Assembly: GCA_002733715.2 (NCBI GenBank)
Contig: NVWQ02000055.1
Location: 1 to 64,000, forward strand
Length of the DNA stretch: 64,000 bases
Source of the DNA: Methylophaga sp.
GTDB lineage: Bacteria > Pseudomonadota > Gammaproteobacteria > Nitrosococcales > Methylophagaceae
Direction of reading: 5' to 3'
Below, one piece after another: positions 48,852-57,709 of the stretch. The translations under genes and the position numbers were made by a program. Positions within the stretch are counted from its first letter, which is position 1. Every line of letters begins with the position of its first letter. A model generated the notes under the pieces. That model was given only the letters and a program-made list of their open reading frames with translations, had not been told where the DNA came from and made no database searches.

Positions 48852-50042
48852 ATGGCTGTGATTGATTTGAAAAAGTTAATGTCCGGTGAACCAATATCTA
48901 ATTTGGTCTGTCCGGCTAATCGTAAGAGTATTGAATTTGTCGATGTTGGAGGCATCGGCTTATATTTGAAAGTAACTAAAACTAATCCCGGCGTGGGTAC
49001 TTATTATTTACGCTATAAGAATGCTGCTTGCAAAACAGCACATGTCAAAATTGGTCGTACTTCTGAAGTATCTCTTGAGGTTGCCCGTAATAAAGCGTTA
49101 AGCCTTAAATCTGAGATAGCGACAGGCAATGATCCTAGGGAACAAGCTCGTGCCAAAAAGTCTATCCCTAGCTTTGCTGAATTCTTTGATACTCAGTATT
49201 TACCTTATGCAAAATCACGTAAGCGTTCATGGAACAAAGATGAATCTATGTTTCGTGTTCGTTTAAATGATGCCTTTGGTCAAAAACAGCTCCATCAAAT
49301 CTCTCGACGTGAGGTACAAGTATTTCATACACGTTTACGGGAAGTAGATGGTTTGTCACCAGCATCATGTGACCATCATCTAAAATTGATGCGTCATATG
49401 TTTAATTTAGCTGTTGAGTGGGAAATGCTGGAGAAAAACCCACTTTCTCGTATTCCATTATTTAAGGAGGACAATAAAGTTGAAAACTATCTTGATGAAC
49501 AACAGTTAAAACAGCTCTTATATGTATTGCATACCGATAAAAACCGTATGACGTGCAATGTGATGCTGTTTTTATTATCCACTGGTGCTCGGCTAAATGA
49601 AGCATTGTCAGCAAAGTGGTCTCAGGTTGATATGGATAATCGTGTTTGGGTCATTCCGGCCACTAACTCAAAGTCTAAGCGCGTAAGATCGGTACCTTTA
49701 AATCAATCAGCCCTTGATGTGCTTGCTCAATTGGGGACTAAAGAGCATGACTATTTGTTTATGAGTAGTAGGTCTGATACCCATTTGAAGGAGATACATA
49801 CTGGTTGGAAGTCGTTACGTGAGAAGGCTGGATTGCCTCATTTGCGTATTCACGATCTACGACATAGCTTTGCCAGTTTTTTGGTTAATAATGGCAGAAC
49901 TTTGTATGAGGTGCAGCAGATATTAGGGCATTCAGTACCAACGGTAACGCAGCGTTATTCTCATTTGAGTGCTAAAACGCTACTGTCGGCAACCGATGAG
50001 GCTTCAAACTGTATCAATGCGGCAATGGCGGCAAACTCGTAA
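48852..50042 (+). CDS. Tyrosine integrase of tRNA-Leu element 1
   Basis: 396 residues from the ATG at 48852, which follows TATGGAGGA. N-terminal arm-binding domain (IGLYLKVTKTNPGVGTYYLR), then the catalytic domain with Arg in STGARLNEALSAKW, HDLRHSFASFLVNNG and LGHSVPTVTQRYSHL carrying the tyrosine. It differs from the tRNA-Met integrase, as expected from the different target. It reads toward the distal attachment site. Confidence 0.93.
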   Translation: MAVIDLKKLMSGEPISNLVCPANRKSIEFVDVGGIGLYLKVTKTNPGVGTYYLRYKNAACKTAHVKIGRTSEVSLEVARNKALSLKSEIATGNDPREQARAKKSIPSFAEFFDTQYLPYAKSRKRSWNKDESMFRVRLNDAFGQKQLHQISRREVQVFHTRLREVDGLSPASCDHHLKLMRHMFNLAVEWEMLEKNPLSRIPLFKEDNKVENYLDEQQLKQLLYVLHTDKNRMTCNVMLFLLSTGARLNEALSAKWSQVDMDNRVWVIPATNSKSKRVRSVPLNQSALDVLAQLGTKEHDYLFMSSRSDTHLKEIHTGWKSLREKAGLPHLRIHDLRHSFASFLVNNGRTLYEVQQILGHSVPTVTQRYSHLSAKTLLSATDEASNCINAAMAANS

Positions 50043-50164
50043 ATGAATATGGAGGTAACTGATTGGGATGAAATGCCTAGTCAGTTGCTTCTGAGTGTCC
50101 GACTCTCGGAAAATTTCGGGGTTAGCAAAGCGGGTTTGGGAGGGGGGGTAAATCAGGTTATATC

Positions 50165-50204
50165 TAGAATCCTCTGATGCTATAATTAAATTTAGAGGAT
50201 TCTA
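50165..50204 (+). promoter_or_regulatory. Palindrome enclosing a -10 box before the SHOCT gene
   Basis: Perfect 11-base arms TAGAATCCTCT (50165-50175) and AGAGGATTCTA (50194-50204) enclose TATAAT at 50181-50186. This is the layout of an operator straddling a promoter, 23-62 bp before the gene start. Confidence 0.6.
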
Positions 50205-50226
50205 AGTATCGAGGGTATGTATATAA

Positions 50227-50661
50227 ATGCAAGATCCAATTTATGAGATAGAGGATGTGAACAGCCTTGGTTGGCTTAAAGTTTATGAAGATAAAGTTGT
50301 TCTTACGAAGAAAGATCTTTTCTTTGGTACTAAGACAGAAAATACAATACTTTTTTCATCAATATCAAACGTTCAAATTTCTGAACCGGGGAAGATATTA
50401 AAATTAGGCACCATAACATTTTCATTGTATGGAGAAAGTAATAAGGATACCTTGGATATTTTCTGTTATCGGATAAAGGATTATGAACAGATATTTGAAA
50501 TCAAAAACTTCATTACATTATCAAAAGGAGCAGTAAGGAAAGATAACAATTTCGTGAAAATAAGCATTGCAGATGAACTCCAAAAGCTGGTCAGTTTGAA
50601 AGATCAGGGAATTCTTACTGTGGAGGAATTTCAGTCTGCAAAGGAAAAATTAATTAGTTAA
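50227..50661 (+). CDS. PH-like and SHOCT domain protein
   Basis: 144 residues. Residues 1-95 form a beta-rich PH-like domain (LGWLKVYEDKVVLTKK, TILFSSISNVQI); the last 30 residues are a SHOCT motif (LQKLVSLKDQGILTVEEFQS). SHOCT domains help oligomerisation and occur beside PH-like domains in many unassigned bacterial proteins. It is the last gene before the distal end of element 1. Confidence 0.8.
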   Translation: MQDPIYEIEDVNSLGWLKVYEDKVVLTKKDLFFGTKTENTILFSSISNVQISEPGKILKLGTITFSLYGESNKDTLDIFCYRIKDYEQIFEIKNFITLSKGAVRKDNNFVKISIADELQKLVSLKDQGILTVEEFQSAKEKLIS

Positions 50662-50779
50662 TCTTTGGAATATTTCTGATTTAGTCGGCAAATTTCGATT
50701 TCAGTTCACTGTTCACTTTGAACAACTCATTACCCTTCTTCGACTTAGTACAAAATAACTCAAAGATATTTCGATTTAT

Positions 50780-50876
50780 TTCTATATAGTCTCGCTTACA
50801 ACAATTCAAACACAAACTATAAATTATTCTGTTGCAATTCTTGCGCTTACTGGTATCATAGCCCACCATTAGTTGT
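50780..50876. repeat. Distal arm of element 1, shared with 60900-60997
   Basis: The 97 bp before the tRNA-Leu fragment at 50877 are about 80% identical to those before the fragment at 60998; shared stretches include AGTCTCGCTT, GTTGCAATTCT and GCTTACTGGTATCAT. They probably hold integrase-binding sites at the element end. A 62-codon minus-strand frame (50681-50869) with five cysteines crosses this repeat; the second copy has it frameshifted. Confidence 0.75.
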
Positions 50877-50980
50877 ACTTAAAATCCCTCGGCTTCACGG
50901 CCGTGCCGGTTCGATTCCGGCCCTAGGTACCAACAAATATGAAAGCCTCAGTAGTTTATTCTGCTGGGGCTTTTTTATTG
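50877..50980 (+). repeat. tRNA-Leu 3' half plus terminator, copy 2
   Basis: Repeats 41691-41794 with about two indels: tRNA-Leu from the anticodon loop to CCA, then the same terminator. It lacks the 5' half, so it is not a tRNA gene. It marks the distal attachment site of element 1 and the proximal edge of the next cassette. Confidence 0.9.
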
Positions 50981-51084
50981 TCTGTAGCTTTGGGCCATGC
51001 TTTAAAGTTGATTACCCCCCATCTTGGGCTGCCAATCAGTCTTGATATTTACCGGAATGGCCTAAGTTATAAAACAATATAGAC

Positions 51085-51123
51085 ATGTCAATGATTGACA
51101 TTCCATGTGTAGACGATCATAAT
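51085..51123 (+). promoter_or_regulatory. parDE promoter with palindromic operator
   Basis: The perfect palindrome ATGTCAATGATTGACAT (51085-51101) covers the -35 box TTGACA (51095-51100); CATAAT at 51118-51123 is spaced by 17 bases. This fits self-repression by the ParD antitoxin. Confidence 0.7.
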
Positions 51124-51147
51124 TCAACAAACTAGAAGGAGCATCTA

Positions 51148-51420
51148 ATGAGCACCAATATATCGCTTACCCCAGAGCTTGAGCTTTATGCTAAAGATCA
51201 AGTTGCCAGTGGTTTGTATAACTCAGTTAGTGAATTTATGCGGGAAGCGGTTCGCCTACACCGTGAAAAGAACATGGAGCATCAGCTTTATCTGCAAGCA
51301 ATGCATAAAGAGTTATCATTAGCAGAAACAGAAATTGATCAAGGCAAACTATCCCGCTTTAATATGCATGAGATCACTGAGCGTGCATTTAATGAAATGG
51401 ATAGTGACAATGCCGAGTGA
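51148..51420 (+). CDS. ParD family antitoxin
   Basis: 90 residues with a ribbon-helix-helix start (MSTNISLTPELELYAKDQV) and the family stretch SGLYNSVSEFMREAVRLH. The ATG follows GAAGGAGCATCT. It binds DNA and neutralises the ParE toxin encoded next, whose start lies inside its 3' end. First gene of the second cassette, behind a palindromic promoter. Confidence 0.9.
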   Translation: MSTNISLTPELELYAKDQVASGLYNSVSEFMREAVRLHREKNMEHQLYLQAMHKELSLAETEIDQGKLSRFNMHEITERAFNEMDSDNAE

Positions 51421-51763
51421 GCCACTGCCTATATACAAAACACCCACAGCAGAAAGAAAAATTATCGAGATTGCAAAATGGTCAGCCAAAAAATGGGGCA
51501 GAAAAATAGCAAGTGATTATTTGAACAAGATAGAGAAAATAATTAGCCTCGTTGCATCAGGGTTATTGCCAACGCAAAACAATAGTGAATTTAGCGATAG
51601 ATTCACTTTTTGCCTTGCGCAGCAGCATTATATTTTTTTTGAGATTCACAAAGACAGACTTATTATTGCAACGGTATTTCACACCGCTATGAATATAAAA
51701 GTGCGGATTAGTGAAGAACAGTTGGGCCTGAGGCGAGAAATAAAGAGGATAGAGGAAAAATAA
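51410..51763 (+). CDS. ParE/RelE superfamily toxin
   Basis: 117 residues from MPSEPLPIYKTPTAERKI, with the ATG overlapping the antitoxin by 11 bases. Fold hallmarks: AERKIIEIAKWSAKKWG and the C-terminal LIIATVFHTAMN of ParE toxins. ParE poisons gyrase; RelE-type members cut mRNA, and sequence alone cannot separate the two with certainty, but the ParD partner supports ParE. Confidence 0.87.
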   Translation: MPSEPLPIYKTPTAERKIIEIAKWSAKKWGRKIASDYLNKIEKIISLVASGLLPTQNNSEFSDRFTFCLAQQHYIFFEIHKDRLIIATVFHTAMNIKVRISEEQLGLRREIKRIEEK

Positions 51764-51833
51764 AAGCATGTTAGTTCTAAATATTTAATTTTAAAATATG
51801 GAGCTGAAACAATGTTATCTAAAAAGGATTTCC

Positions 51834-54800
51834 ATGAATCAAACAGGCATCTATGAACAGCTGATTACTCAATTGGTTGAACAAAATATAGATCGAGAAG
51901 TTTTTTATGTCGGTGAGCGGTCATTAGAGGCTGCGGAAGCTGCAACTTGGTTATCCCGTTTCTTAACACGTATTATTGAAATCGCTATGGACTCGGTTCC
52001 CAGTGGTGCTTCTAGGATTCAGGAACAAATAAGCCTCGCAAATACTATTGTTTTATGGCTCAGTAAACATATTAAAGATGAAGAGCTAATCAGTGAAAAC
52101 CTCCTAGACAGCCAAGGTAAAATTCTTACCGCGCTATTAGATAAAAATAACCCTATTGCTGCTGATTTACCCCAGTACGTAGAATCGATTATGCCAATAA
52201 CAGGGCTAACGCAGAGTGAGTTATTTTGCGGCAGTAATGTTGGTACTTCACTAGAAACCGAGATTAAAAGAGAAATTCAATCGTCCGATAAAATTTATTG
52301 GTTAGTGTCATTCATTAAATGGGCTGGCATTCGTATATTTAAAAATGAATTAGAATCGTTTACTCGAAGCGGTAAGCAGTTAAAAATAATTACTACGTCG
52401 TATATGGGCGCCACCGATGCCAAAGCGGTAGAGTTTTTAGCGTCATTACCGAACACTGAAGTTAAGCTGAGCTACAACACAAACCGTGAGCGTCTTCACG
52501 CCAAGTCCTATTTATTCATGCGTAATACGGGATTTCATACCGGTTATATTGGCTCATCTAATTTATCACATTCAGCATTAACGAGTGGATTGGAGTGGAA
52601 TCTAAAGATCACTTCACAAGAAATACCCCATATTATTGAAAAGTCGCTTAGTACGTTTGAAACGTACTGGGAATCACCTGATTTTGAGTACTTTGATGGT
52701 GAAATTGAAAGCCGTGAAAAGCTAAGCAATGCACTGCAAGCGGCAAAAGGTAGCTTCAATAACTCAATGCCTAATTTTTATTTTGATATAAAGCCCCACT
52801 CTCATCAGCAAGCTATATTGGAAAAGCTTCAGGTTGAGCGTGAACTACATGGTCGGTATCGGAACTTGGTGGTGGCGGCAACAGGCACCGGGAAAACTAT
52901 TATTTCTGCTTTTGATTTTTCACGGTTCTATAAAAAAAGTCCCGAAGCAAAGTTTTTGTTTATTGCCCATAGAGAAGAAATCCTAAAGCAGGCGTTAGGG
53001 GCTTACCGTGGCGTATTAAAAAACAGTTCATTTGGTGAGTTGTGGGTTGGCAACAACAAACCAAGTAAGTATCAGCATCTTTTCGCTTCTATTCAAAGCT
53101 TAAATAATCAAATTGATACCTTGGCGTTAAGTGAAGATTATTTTGATTACATTGTCATTGATGAGGTTCATCATATTGCAGCTAGCAGCTACCGCGCTGT
53201 TTTAAAATGCTTTAGCCCTCAAATACTATTGGGTTTAACGGCCACACCTGAACGACACGATGGCACCGATATTTTAAGTGACTTCTGCAATGTGATAGCG
53301 GCAGAAATTAGATTACCAGAAGCCATCAATCAACGCCACCTTTCACCCTTTCAATACTTTGCCATAAATGATGAGACAGACTTAACTAAAATTTCGTGGT
53401 CTAAAGGGCGTTATGATGTTGCCGAGTTAACGCGGCTTTATACCTATAATGATCAACGAGTTTTACGTATCCTACAAAGCCTTGATGAGATTGTTACCGA
53501 TATATCTCAAATGCGAGCCCTCGCGTTTTGTGTCAGTAAAGATCATGCAAAGTTTATGGCTCAAAAGTTTACGCTACAGAATATTGCTTGTGGTGTATTA
53601 ACGAGTGATAACAGCCAAGAACGTGAAATTCAGCAACAACGACTGCATTCGAAGCAAATTAATGTCCTGTTTGTTGTTGATATATTTAATGAAGGTGTTG
53701 ATATTCCAGAATTAGACACGCTGCTATTTTTGCGACCCACTGAAAGCTTAACTGTTTTTCTTCAACAACTTGGACGAGGGCTGCGGTTAACCAATGATAA
53801 AGAATGCTGCACTATTTTAGATTTTGTCGGTAATTCGCGACCAGAATATGACTTTTCAAATAAATTTAGGGCATTGGTCGGTAAGACTAATCAGTCGATA
53901 GCCAAAGAAGTTAAACAGGGTTTTCCCCATCTTCCATTAGGTTGTCGAATTGAGTTACAAGAAAAAACTCAAGCGATGATCTTAAAAAACATTAGCCAAG
54001 CAGCACTTAATAAAAATAAGTTAATAAGCTTAATCATCAATTTCCCCCATATTACAAACTTGCCATTAACACTGCTTAATTTCTTACATATTTACCCTAA
54101 TGTTACGCTAGAAGATATATACAAAGTTAAATTTGGTAAGTTTGGCGGATGGACAGTATTGCTTGCTGCAAGTAAGGAGAAAGAAATAGACAAGCAGGCG
54201 ATTTATACTGCTTATTACCGAGCAATTAATAATAGGTTGATGAATTGCTCATCCATATCATATTTGCGGTTTATTAAAGCACTTTGTGATAATAATTTTT
54301 CAATCACATCAATTAATATTCAAGAAGGTACGCCAAAAACTAAGCAACTTTTTGCTTTGATGTGCCATTATGATTTTTGGGATAAAACAGGTAGTCAAGC
54401 TGGGTTTAGCTTTTTAGCCGAAAGCCTAATCGCCCTTAAAAACACAGCATTACAAAATGAATTAAGTGAAGCTATTTCTATTCTTATTGAACGGCTAGAT
54501 GTGAGTGAATTTGATATGCCGGCGGTTAATAATTCAGCGATAGATGCCTCGCCGCTTAAAATGCATGTTCGATACGCCAAAGAGCATATTCTTGTCGCTT
54601 TTGGCGATAGTACGTTTACTAAAAAGTCATCTAGTCGTGAAGGCGTTTTGAATATAGTTGATGCTAATACAGAATTATTATTTGTAACGTTAAACAAATG
54701 TGAAAAACAATTTTCAGCCACCACCATGTACCATGATTACGCTATTAGCCCCACGTTATTTCATTGGCAAACTCAAAACAGCGCTAGGCCAAATTCTGGT

Positions 54801-55025
54801 CGTGGCTTGGGCTATATAAAACAAAAAGAAAATAATAAAACAGTCCTGTTATTTGTGCGAGAGCAAGCTAAGGATGAAAATGGTAGAACAATGGGCTTTG
54901 TCAATTTTGGTCCGGTTGATTTTGTTAAATACGAAGGCAGTCAACCAATGAATATTACATGGAAACTTATGCATCCCATGCCCGCATATTTGTGGCACGA
55001 AACGGCTAAATTGGCGGTTGGTTAA
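51834..55025 (+). CDS. PLD-nuclease-like, SF2 helicase, DUF3427 protein
   Basis: 1063 residues from the ATG at 51834 (AAGGAT upstream). A helical N-terminus (to about 140) is followed by a phospholipase D-like domain with RLHAKSYLF (His222, Lys224) and GSSNLSHSAL. The SF2 helicase core has Walker A AATGTGKT (about 349-356), DEVH in VIDEVHHIA, motif III GLTATPERHDGTD and motif VI QQLGRGLRL. The C-terminal 350 residues fit DUF3427. Such fusions occur in defence-rich islands; nuclease activity is inferred, as only one HxK motif is visible and two would be needed, by dimerisation. Confidence 0.88.
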   Translation: MNQTGIYEQLITQLVEQNIDREVFYVGERSLEAAEAATWLSRFLTRIIEIAMDSVPSGASRIQEQISLANTIVLWLSKHIKDEELISENLLDSQGKILTALLDKNNPIAADLPQYVESIMPITGLTQSELFCGSNVGTSLETEIKREIQSSDKIYWLVSFIKWAGIRIFKNELESFTRSGKQLKIITTSYMGATDAKAVEFLASLPNTEVKLSYNTNRERLHAKSYLFMRNTGFHTGYIGSSNLSHSALTSGLEWNLKITSQEIPHIIEKSLSTFETYWESPDFEYFDGEIESREKLSNALQAAKGSFNNSMPNFYFDIKPHSHQQAILEKLQVERELHGRYRNLVVAATGTGKTIISAFDFSRFYKKSPEAKFLFIAHREEILKQALGAYRGVLKNSSFGELWVGNNKPSKYQHLFASIQSLNNQIDTLALSEDYFDYIVIDEVHHIAASSYRAVLKCFSPQILLGLTATPERHDGTDILSDFCNVIAAEIRLPEAINQRHLSPFQYFAINDETDLTKISWSKGRYDVAELTRLYTYNDQRVLRILQSLDEIVTDISQMRALAFCVSKDHAKFMAQKFTLQNIACGVLTSDNSQEREIQQQRLHSKQINVLFVVDIFNEGVDIPELDTLLFLRPTESLTVFLQQLGRGLRLTNDKECCTILDFVGNSRPEYDFSNKFRALVGKTNQSIAKEVKQGFPHLPLGCRIELQEKTQAMILKNISQAALNKNKLISLIINFPHITNLPLTLLNFLHIYPNVTLEDIYKVKFGKFGGWTVLLAASKEKEIDKQAIYTAYYRAINNRLMNCSSISYLRFIKALCDNNFSITSINIQEGTPKTKQLFALMCHYDFWDKTGSQAGFSFLAESLIALKNTALQNELSEAISILIERLDVSEFDMPAVNNSAIDASPLKMHVRYAKEHILVAFGDSTFTKKSSSREGVLNIVDANTELLFVTLNKCEKQFSATTMYHDYAISPTLFHWQTQNSARPNSGRGLGYIKQKENNKTVLLFVREQAKDENGRTMGFVNFGPVDFVKYEGSQPMNITWKLMHPMPAYLWHETAKLAVG

Positions 55026-55240
55026 TTTAGATAAAAAATATCAATATAGGTTGTATATACATTATCAGAACGAGCTCCATGGCATGGTAAGTTCATCAAA
55101 GCAGAGTTCTGGGACCTGACTGAAATGGCTCATAAAATCGTTCATCGATATAATCTCCTAAGGTGTTTGGAGATCTGATCCTTAATCTAGATTTATAATG
55201 ATCTTCCCCTGGGGTAGACCAGCTATGATCCATCACTAAA

Positions 55241-55987
55241 TCAAGCAGGTAACGGCAAACTGCCATTAATAAAAAAGTCTGTAATTGAAAAATGAACGAT
55301 CCTGTTTTCGCCTAAGGGTTTAAACGATACTTCACTTAAACTGGTTTCACATAACCACTGCTCCATTTTTGTCGGTGCTTGCTGCACAAAGGGCGATGTA
55401 TTAAATAAGGCAATACAAATAGTGTCATTTAGTGCACGCGCTGATTCATATTCAAATGCTTCAACGCCAGCTGATCTCATTTTGCTACCAAGCTGTTGTG
55501 CATGTGCATAATCACTGGGGTGTGTTAGTTCTGCTCGGTAATCATTAAAAGGTGGTCGATGCAGTTGCATCCCCATCTCTGTCTGATAATCAACACTAAA
55601 CAAGGTGTGTTCAGATCGAATTTTATCTTTTTTGCTGACACCTTCTATTGAATCTAAAAAAATGAAACGATAAAACGCAGACTCTGCCAGTGCCGCCGAG
55701 GGGTTGCAGCCAGCATAAAATAAACTAGGCTCATTCGTTTTGCCAAATCGAGAGCCCCACTGTAAGGGTGGGTAGCGAAAGGGCGTGGTTAACAAATAAT
55801 GAAACGCCTTAATTCCATCAGGATAGGTCGGCTTTGCTTGTTCAAGCATTTCTTCAAGCAATGCTTGCTCTTCCAGCGTCTCGACATAACCCATGGTTGC
55901 CACTTGTTCTTGGCTTTCCACCAAGCGATATAAGCTACCCGCAATAGGTTTTATGTGCTCAATTCCGTTGCAGGTACTCCAAATCAT
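55241..55987 (-). CDS. RES domain toxin (NAD+ phosphorylase type)
   Basis: 248 residues. RES core: early Arg in GSLYRLVES, then PLQWGSRFGKTNEPSLFYAG with conserved Arg and Tyr, and the helix NPSAALAESAFYRFIF with Glu. RES toxins deplete NAD+ by phosphorolysis. The N-terminal and C-terminal extensions match the longer RES family. Its start overlaps the antitoxin stop by one base, antitoxin first, which is the usual order. Confidence 0.9.
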   Translation of the reverse strand: MIWSTCNGIEHIKPIAGSLYRLVESQEQVATMGYVETLEEQALLEEMLEQAKPTYPDGIKAFHYLLTTPFRYPPLQWGSRFGKTNEPSLFYAGCNPSAALAESAFYRFIFLDSIEGVSKKDKIRSEHTLFSVDYQTEMGMQLHRPPFNDYRAELTHPSDYAHAQQLGSKMRSAGVEAFEYESARALNDTICIALFNTSPFVQQAPTKMEQWLCETSLSEVSFKPLGENRIVHFSITDFFINGSLPLPA

Positions 55988-56358
55988 TACACTTTACCGC
56001 GAATAGCATCAACGAAGCGAAGCACCGACATCAATCCTTCAATACTGGCTATTTGCTGAACAGGAATACCACCTGTCATTTTATTTTGGCTACGCATAAA
56101 CCGCTTGATCCATGCCTCATCACCACCCGTTAACGCAAATAACGCCCTCGCAATCCGTATAATGATCAAAGCAAGTTGACCTTCTTTTGATTGAGGATCG
56201 AGAAAAGGCTTACTTTTTAGCCGACTAAACGCAGTCCGGTGCATACCAATCGCTTGGGCTACTTCAGCTTGTTTTAAACCAAGTTGCTCGCTGGCATGAA
56301 CAACAGCATTAGCCAAAACAACTTCTCGCATTGCATTTTGTTTTTCTACAATAGACAT
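55987..56358 (-). CDS. Xre/MbcA/ParS family antitoxin
   Basis: 123 residues from MSIVEKQNAMREVVL; AAGGTG lies ahead of this ATG and a GTG at 56364 is an alternative. The N-terminal helix-turn-helix (LGLKQAEVAQAIGMHRTAFS) is followed by the toxin-binding MbcA/ParS/Xre region (ARALFALTGGDEAWIKRFM). It should bind the RES toxin and repress its own promoter through the repeats just upstream. Confidence 0.88.
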   Translation of the reverse strand: MSIVEKQNAMREVVLANAVVHASEQLGLKQAEVAQAIGMHRTAFSRLKSKPFLDPQSKEGQLALIIIRIARALFALTGGDEAWIKRFMRSQNKMTGGIPVQQIASIEGLMSVLRFVDAIRGKV

Positions 56359-56371
56359 AAGCACACCTTAA

Positions 56372-56411
56372 AAGTGATATATGCACAAATAATACACTAT
56401 AAGTGATATAT
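56372..56411. promoter_or_regulatory. Paired repeat upstream of the RES/Xre operon
   Basis: AAGTGATATAT occurs twice, at 56372-56382 and 56401-56411, 29 bases apart, just ahead of the antitoxin start. This fits an operator bound by the Xre-type antitoxin. Confidence 0.6.
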
Positions 56412-56584
56412 TAACAACGCTCTATCTCAATCTATATTACGGATAAACTATTAACCAAACTGCAATATGTGCTGTTCCAAGTATGTACCGTGCACACTTA
56501 TTTTAGGGCTGTTTTAGGCAGTTTTTAAGTTTGTCGAGCATTGTAAATGATTGATTATATTGCAATTCATCTTTTATGTTTAAG

Positions 56585-56688
56585 ACTTAAAATCTCTCGA
56601 CTTCACGTCCGTGCCGGTTCGATTCCGGCCCTAGGTATCAACAAATATGAAAGCCTCAGTAGTTTATTCTGCTGGGGCTTTTTTATTG
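56585..56688 (+). repeat. tRNA-Leu 3' half plus terminator, copy 3
   Basis: Same 104-bp block as at 41691 and 50877, with a few more substitutions (ATCTC, GAC, ACGTCC, GTATCA). The terminator is intact. It closes the toxin-antitoxin/helicase cassette (50981-56584), which has no integrase of its own. Confidence 0.9.
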
Positions 56689-56802
56689 AGCCCCTTAAAT
56701 GTCTAACAAAATATTACCCTCCTAATTTTTCATAGGTTTAAATGTAATTTAACAAGGTTTGCATCGTCTATAGTTTGTGACTGGCTTTTTTAGGAGCACA
56801 AG

Positions 56803-57603
56803 ATGAGCATACAAAACTATACAAATAGTACGATTCAACATCAGTTTGAAATACATAAGGTTGGATTAGCACAACCTTTTTTATGGCTTGCTCGGGGCTG
56901 GCAAGATTTATGGCAACGACCTTGGGTGAGCATTGCATATGGCTTGATGGTCACGATGATGGGAGTAGTAATACTACTTTTTGCTAGTACTCACATTTAT
57001 TTGATTGCAGCAGCAATTTCAGGTTTTTTACTGGCAGGGCCATTTATGTCGACAGGACTATGTGAACTATCTCGTCAGCATGAGCACGGACAATCCGTAG
57101 GTTTTGATGATTCATTAAACGTTTTGGCCTCTAAAATAACTCCTATCAAGCATTTTTCCGCGACTTTACTAATAATTAGCATTCTCTGGTTTATCTTATC
57201 TAGTTTAGCTTTGTTTGCCGTATTTGGAGATGCTTCCCCAAGTATCAATGCCTCCGTATGGAGCAGTTTTCTAGAAATAGTAAGTCTTCAACAAGTGCTT
57301 TTATATCTTGTTGTCGGTGGTATTTTAGCGTGTATTGTTTTCGCTTTGTCGGTTGTTTCCATCCCCGCAATTATAGATAGTGATGTCACAGCGCTAGATG
57401 CCATGTTGCTCAGTGTGCAAGTGGTGGCGCAAAACTTTTTTGCCATGATAATTTGGGCAAGCTTAATTTTTGTATTAACGGCTATTGGTTTTATCAGTTA
57501 TCTCTTGGGAATGATTGTCATTTTTCCCTTGCTGGGACATGCTACTTGGCACGCATATCGAGATCTTGTTGAAATCAAAGTTGAACCAACAGATGTTCTA
57601 TAA
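56803..57603 (+). CDS. DUF2189 family membrane protein
   Basis: 266 residues with about six membrane helices. Typical DUF2189 features: FLWLARGWQDLWQRPWVSIA near the N-terminus, FLLAGPFMSTGLCELSR, and IFPLLGHATWHAYRDLV at the C-terminus. Function unknown; often linked to cytochrome c or respiratory genes by neighbourhood, which is not the case here. Ribosome site AGGAGCACAAG. The worn tRNA-Leu copy 4 begins six bases after its stop. Confidence 0.88.
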   Translation: MSIQNYTNSTIQHQFEIHKVGLAQPFLWLARGWQDLWQRPWVSIAYGLMVTMMGVVILLFASTHIYLIAAAISGFLLAGPFMSTGLCELSRQHEHGQSVGFDDSLNVLASKITPIKHFSATLLIISILWFILSSLALFAVFGDASPSINASVWSSFLEIVSLQQVLLYLVVGGILACIVFALSVVSIPAIIDSDVTALDAMLLSVQVVAQNFFAMIIWASLIFVLTAIGFISYLLGMIVIFPLLGHATWHAYRDLVEIKVEPTDVL

Positions 57604-57608
57604 TACAG

Positions 57609-57648
57609 TTTAAAATCCCTCGACTTCACGGCTGTGCCGATTCGATTC
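57609..57648 (+). repeat. tRNA-Leu 3' fragment, copy 4
   Basis: Forty bases, from TTTAAAATCCCTCG to the T loop GATTCGATTC, matching tRNA-Leu with four mismatches; the end of the T arm, acceptor and terminator are missing. It breaks off into unrelated sequence. Confidence 0.8.
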
Positions 57649-57709
57649 TTGAAAGCGGGGTTGTGTATGTAGTAGATTACTCCATGAGATCTTTTTCGGA
57701 GAAAAATAT

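Larger units (their letters stand above)
41691..50876 (+). mobile_element. Integrative element 1 in tRNA-Leu, about 9.2 kb
   Basis: Bounded by the anticodon loop of the intact tRNA-Leu (41691) and by the 104-bp tRNA/terminator copy at 50877-50980. Identity between the two starts exactly at ACTTAAAATC, placing the crossover in or after the anticodon loop. The tyrosine integrase (48852-50042) is near the distal end. Contents: XRE, membrane/TerB pair, IS982 copy, four small genes, an ATPase, a small gene, integrase and a SHOCT protein. The near-perfect repeat copies suggest this is the youngest insertion. Confidence 0.82.

Noticed and set aside
50877-50932. A second functional tRNA-Leu
   Set aside because: Only the part after the anticodon loop is present; no acceptor 5' strand or D arm.
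56547-56735. 62-codon frame over tRNA-Leu copy 3
   Set aside because: It is the tRNA fragment and terminator read as protein.
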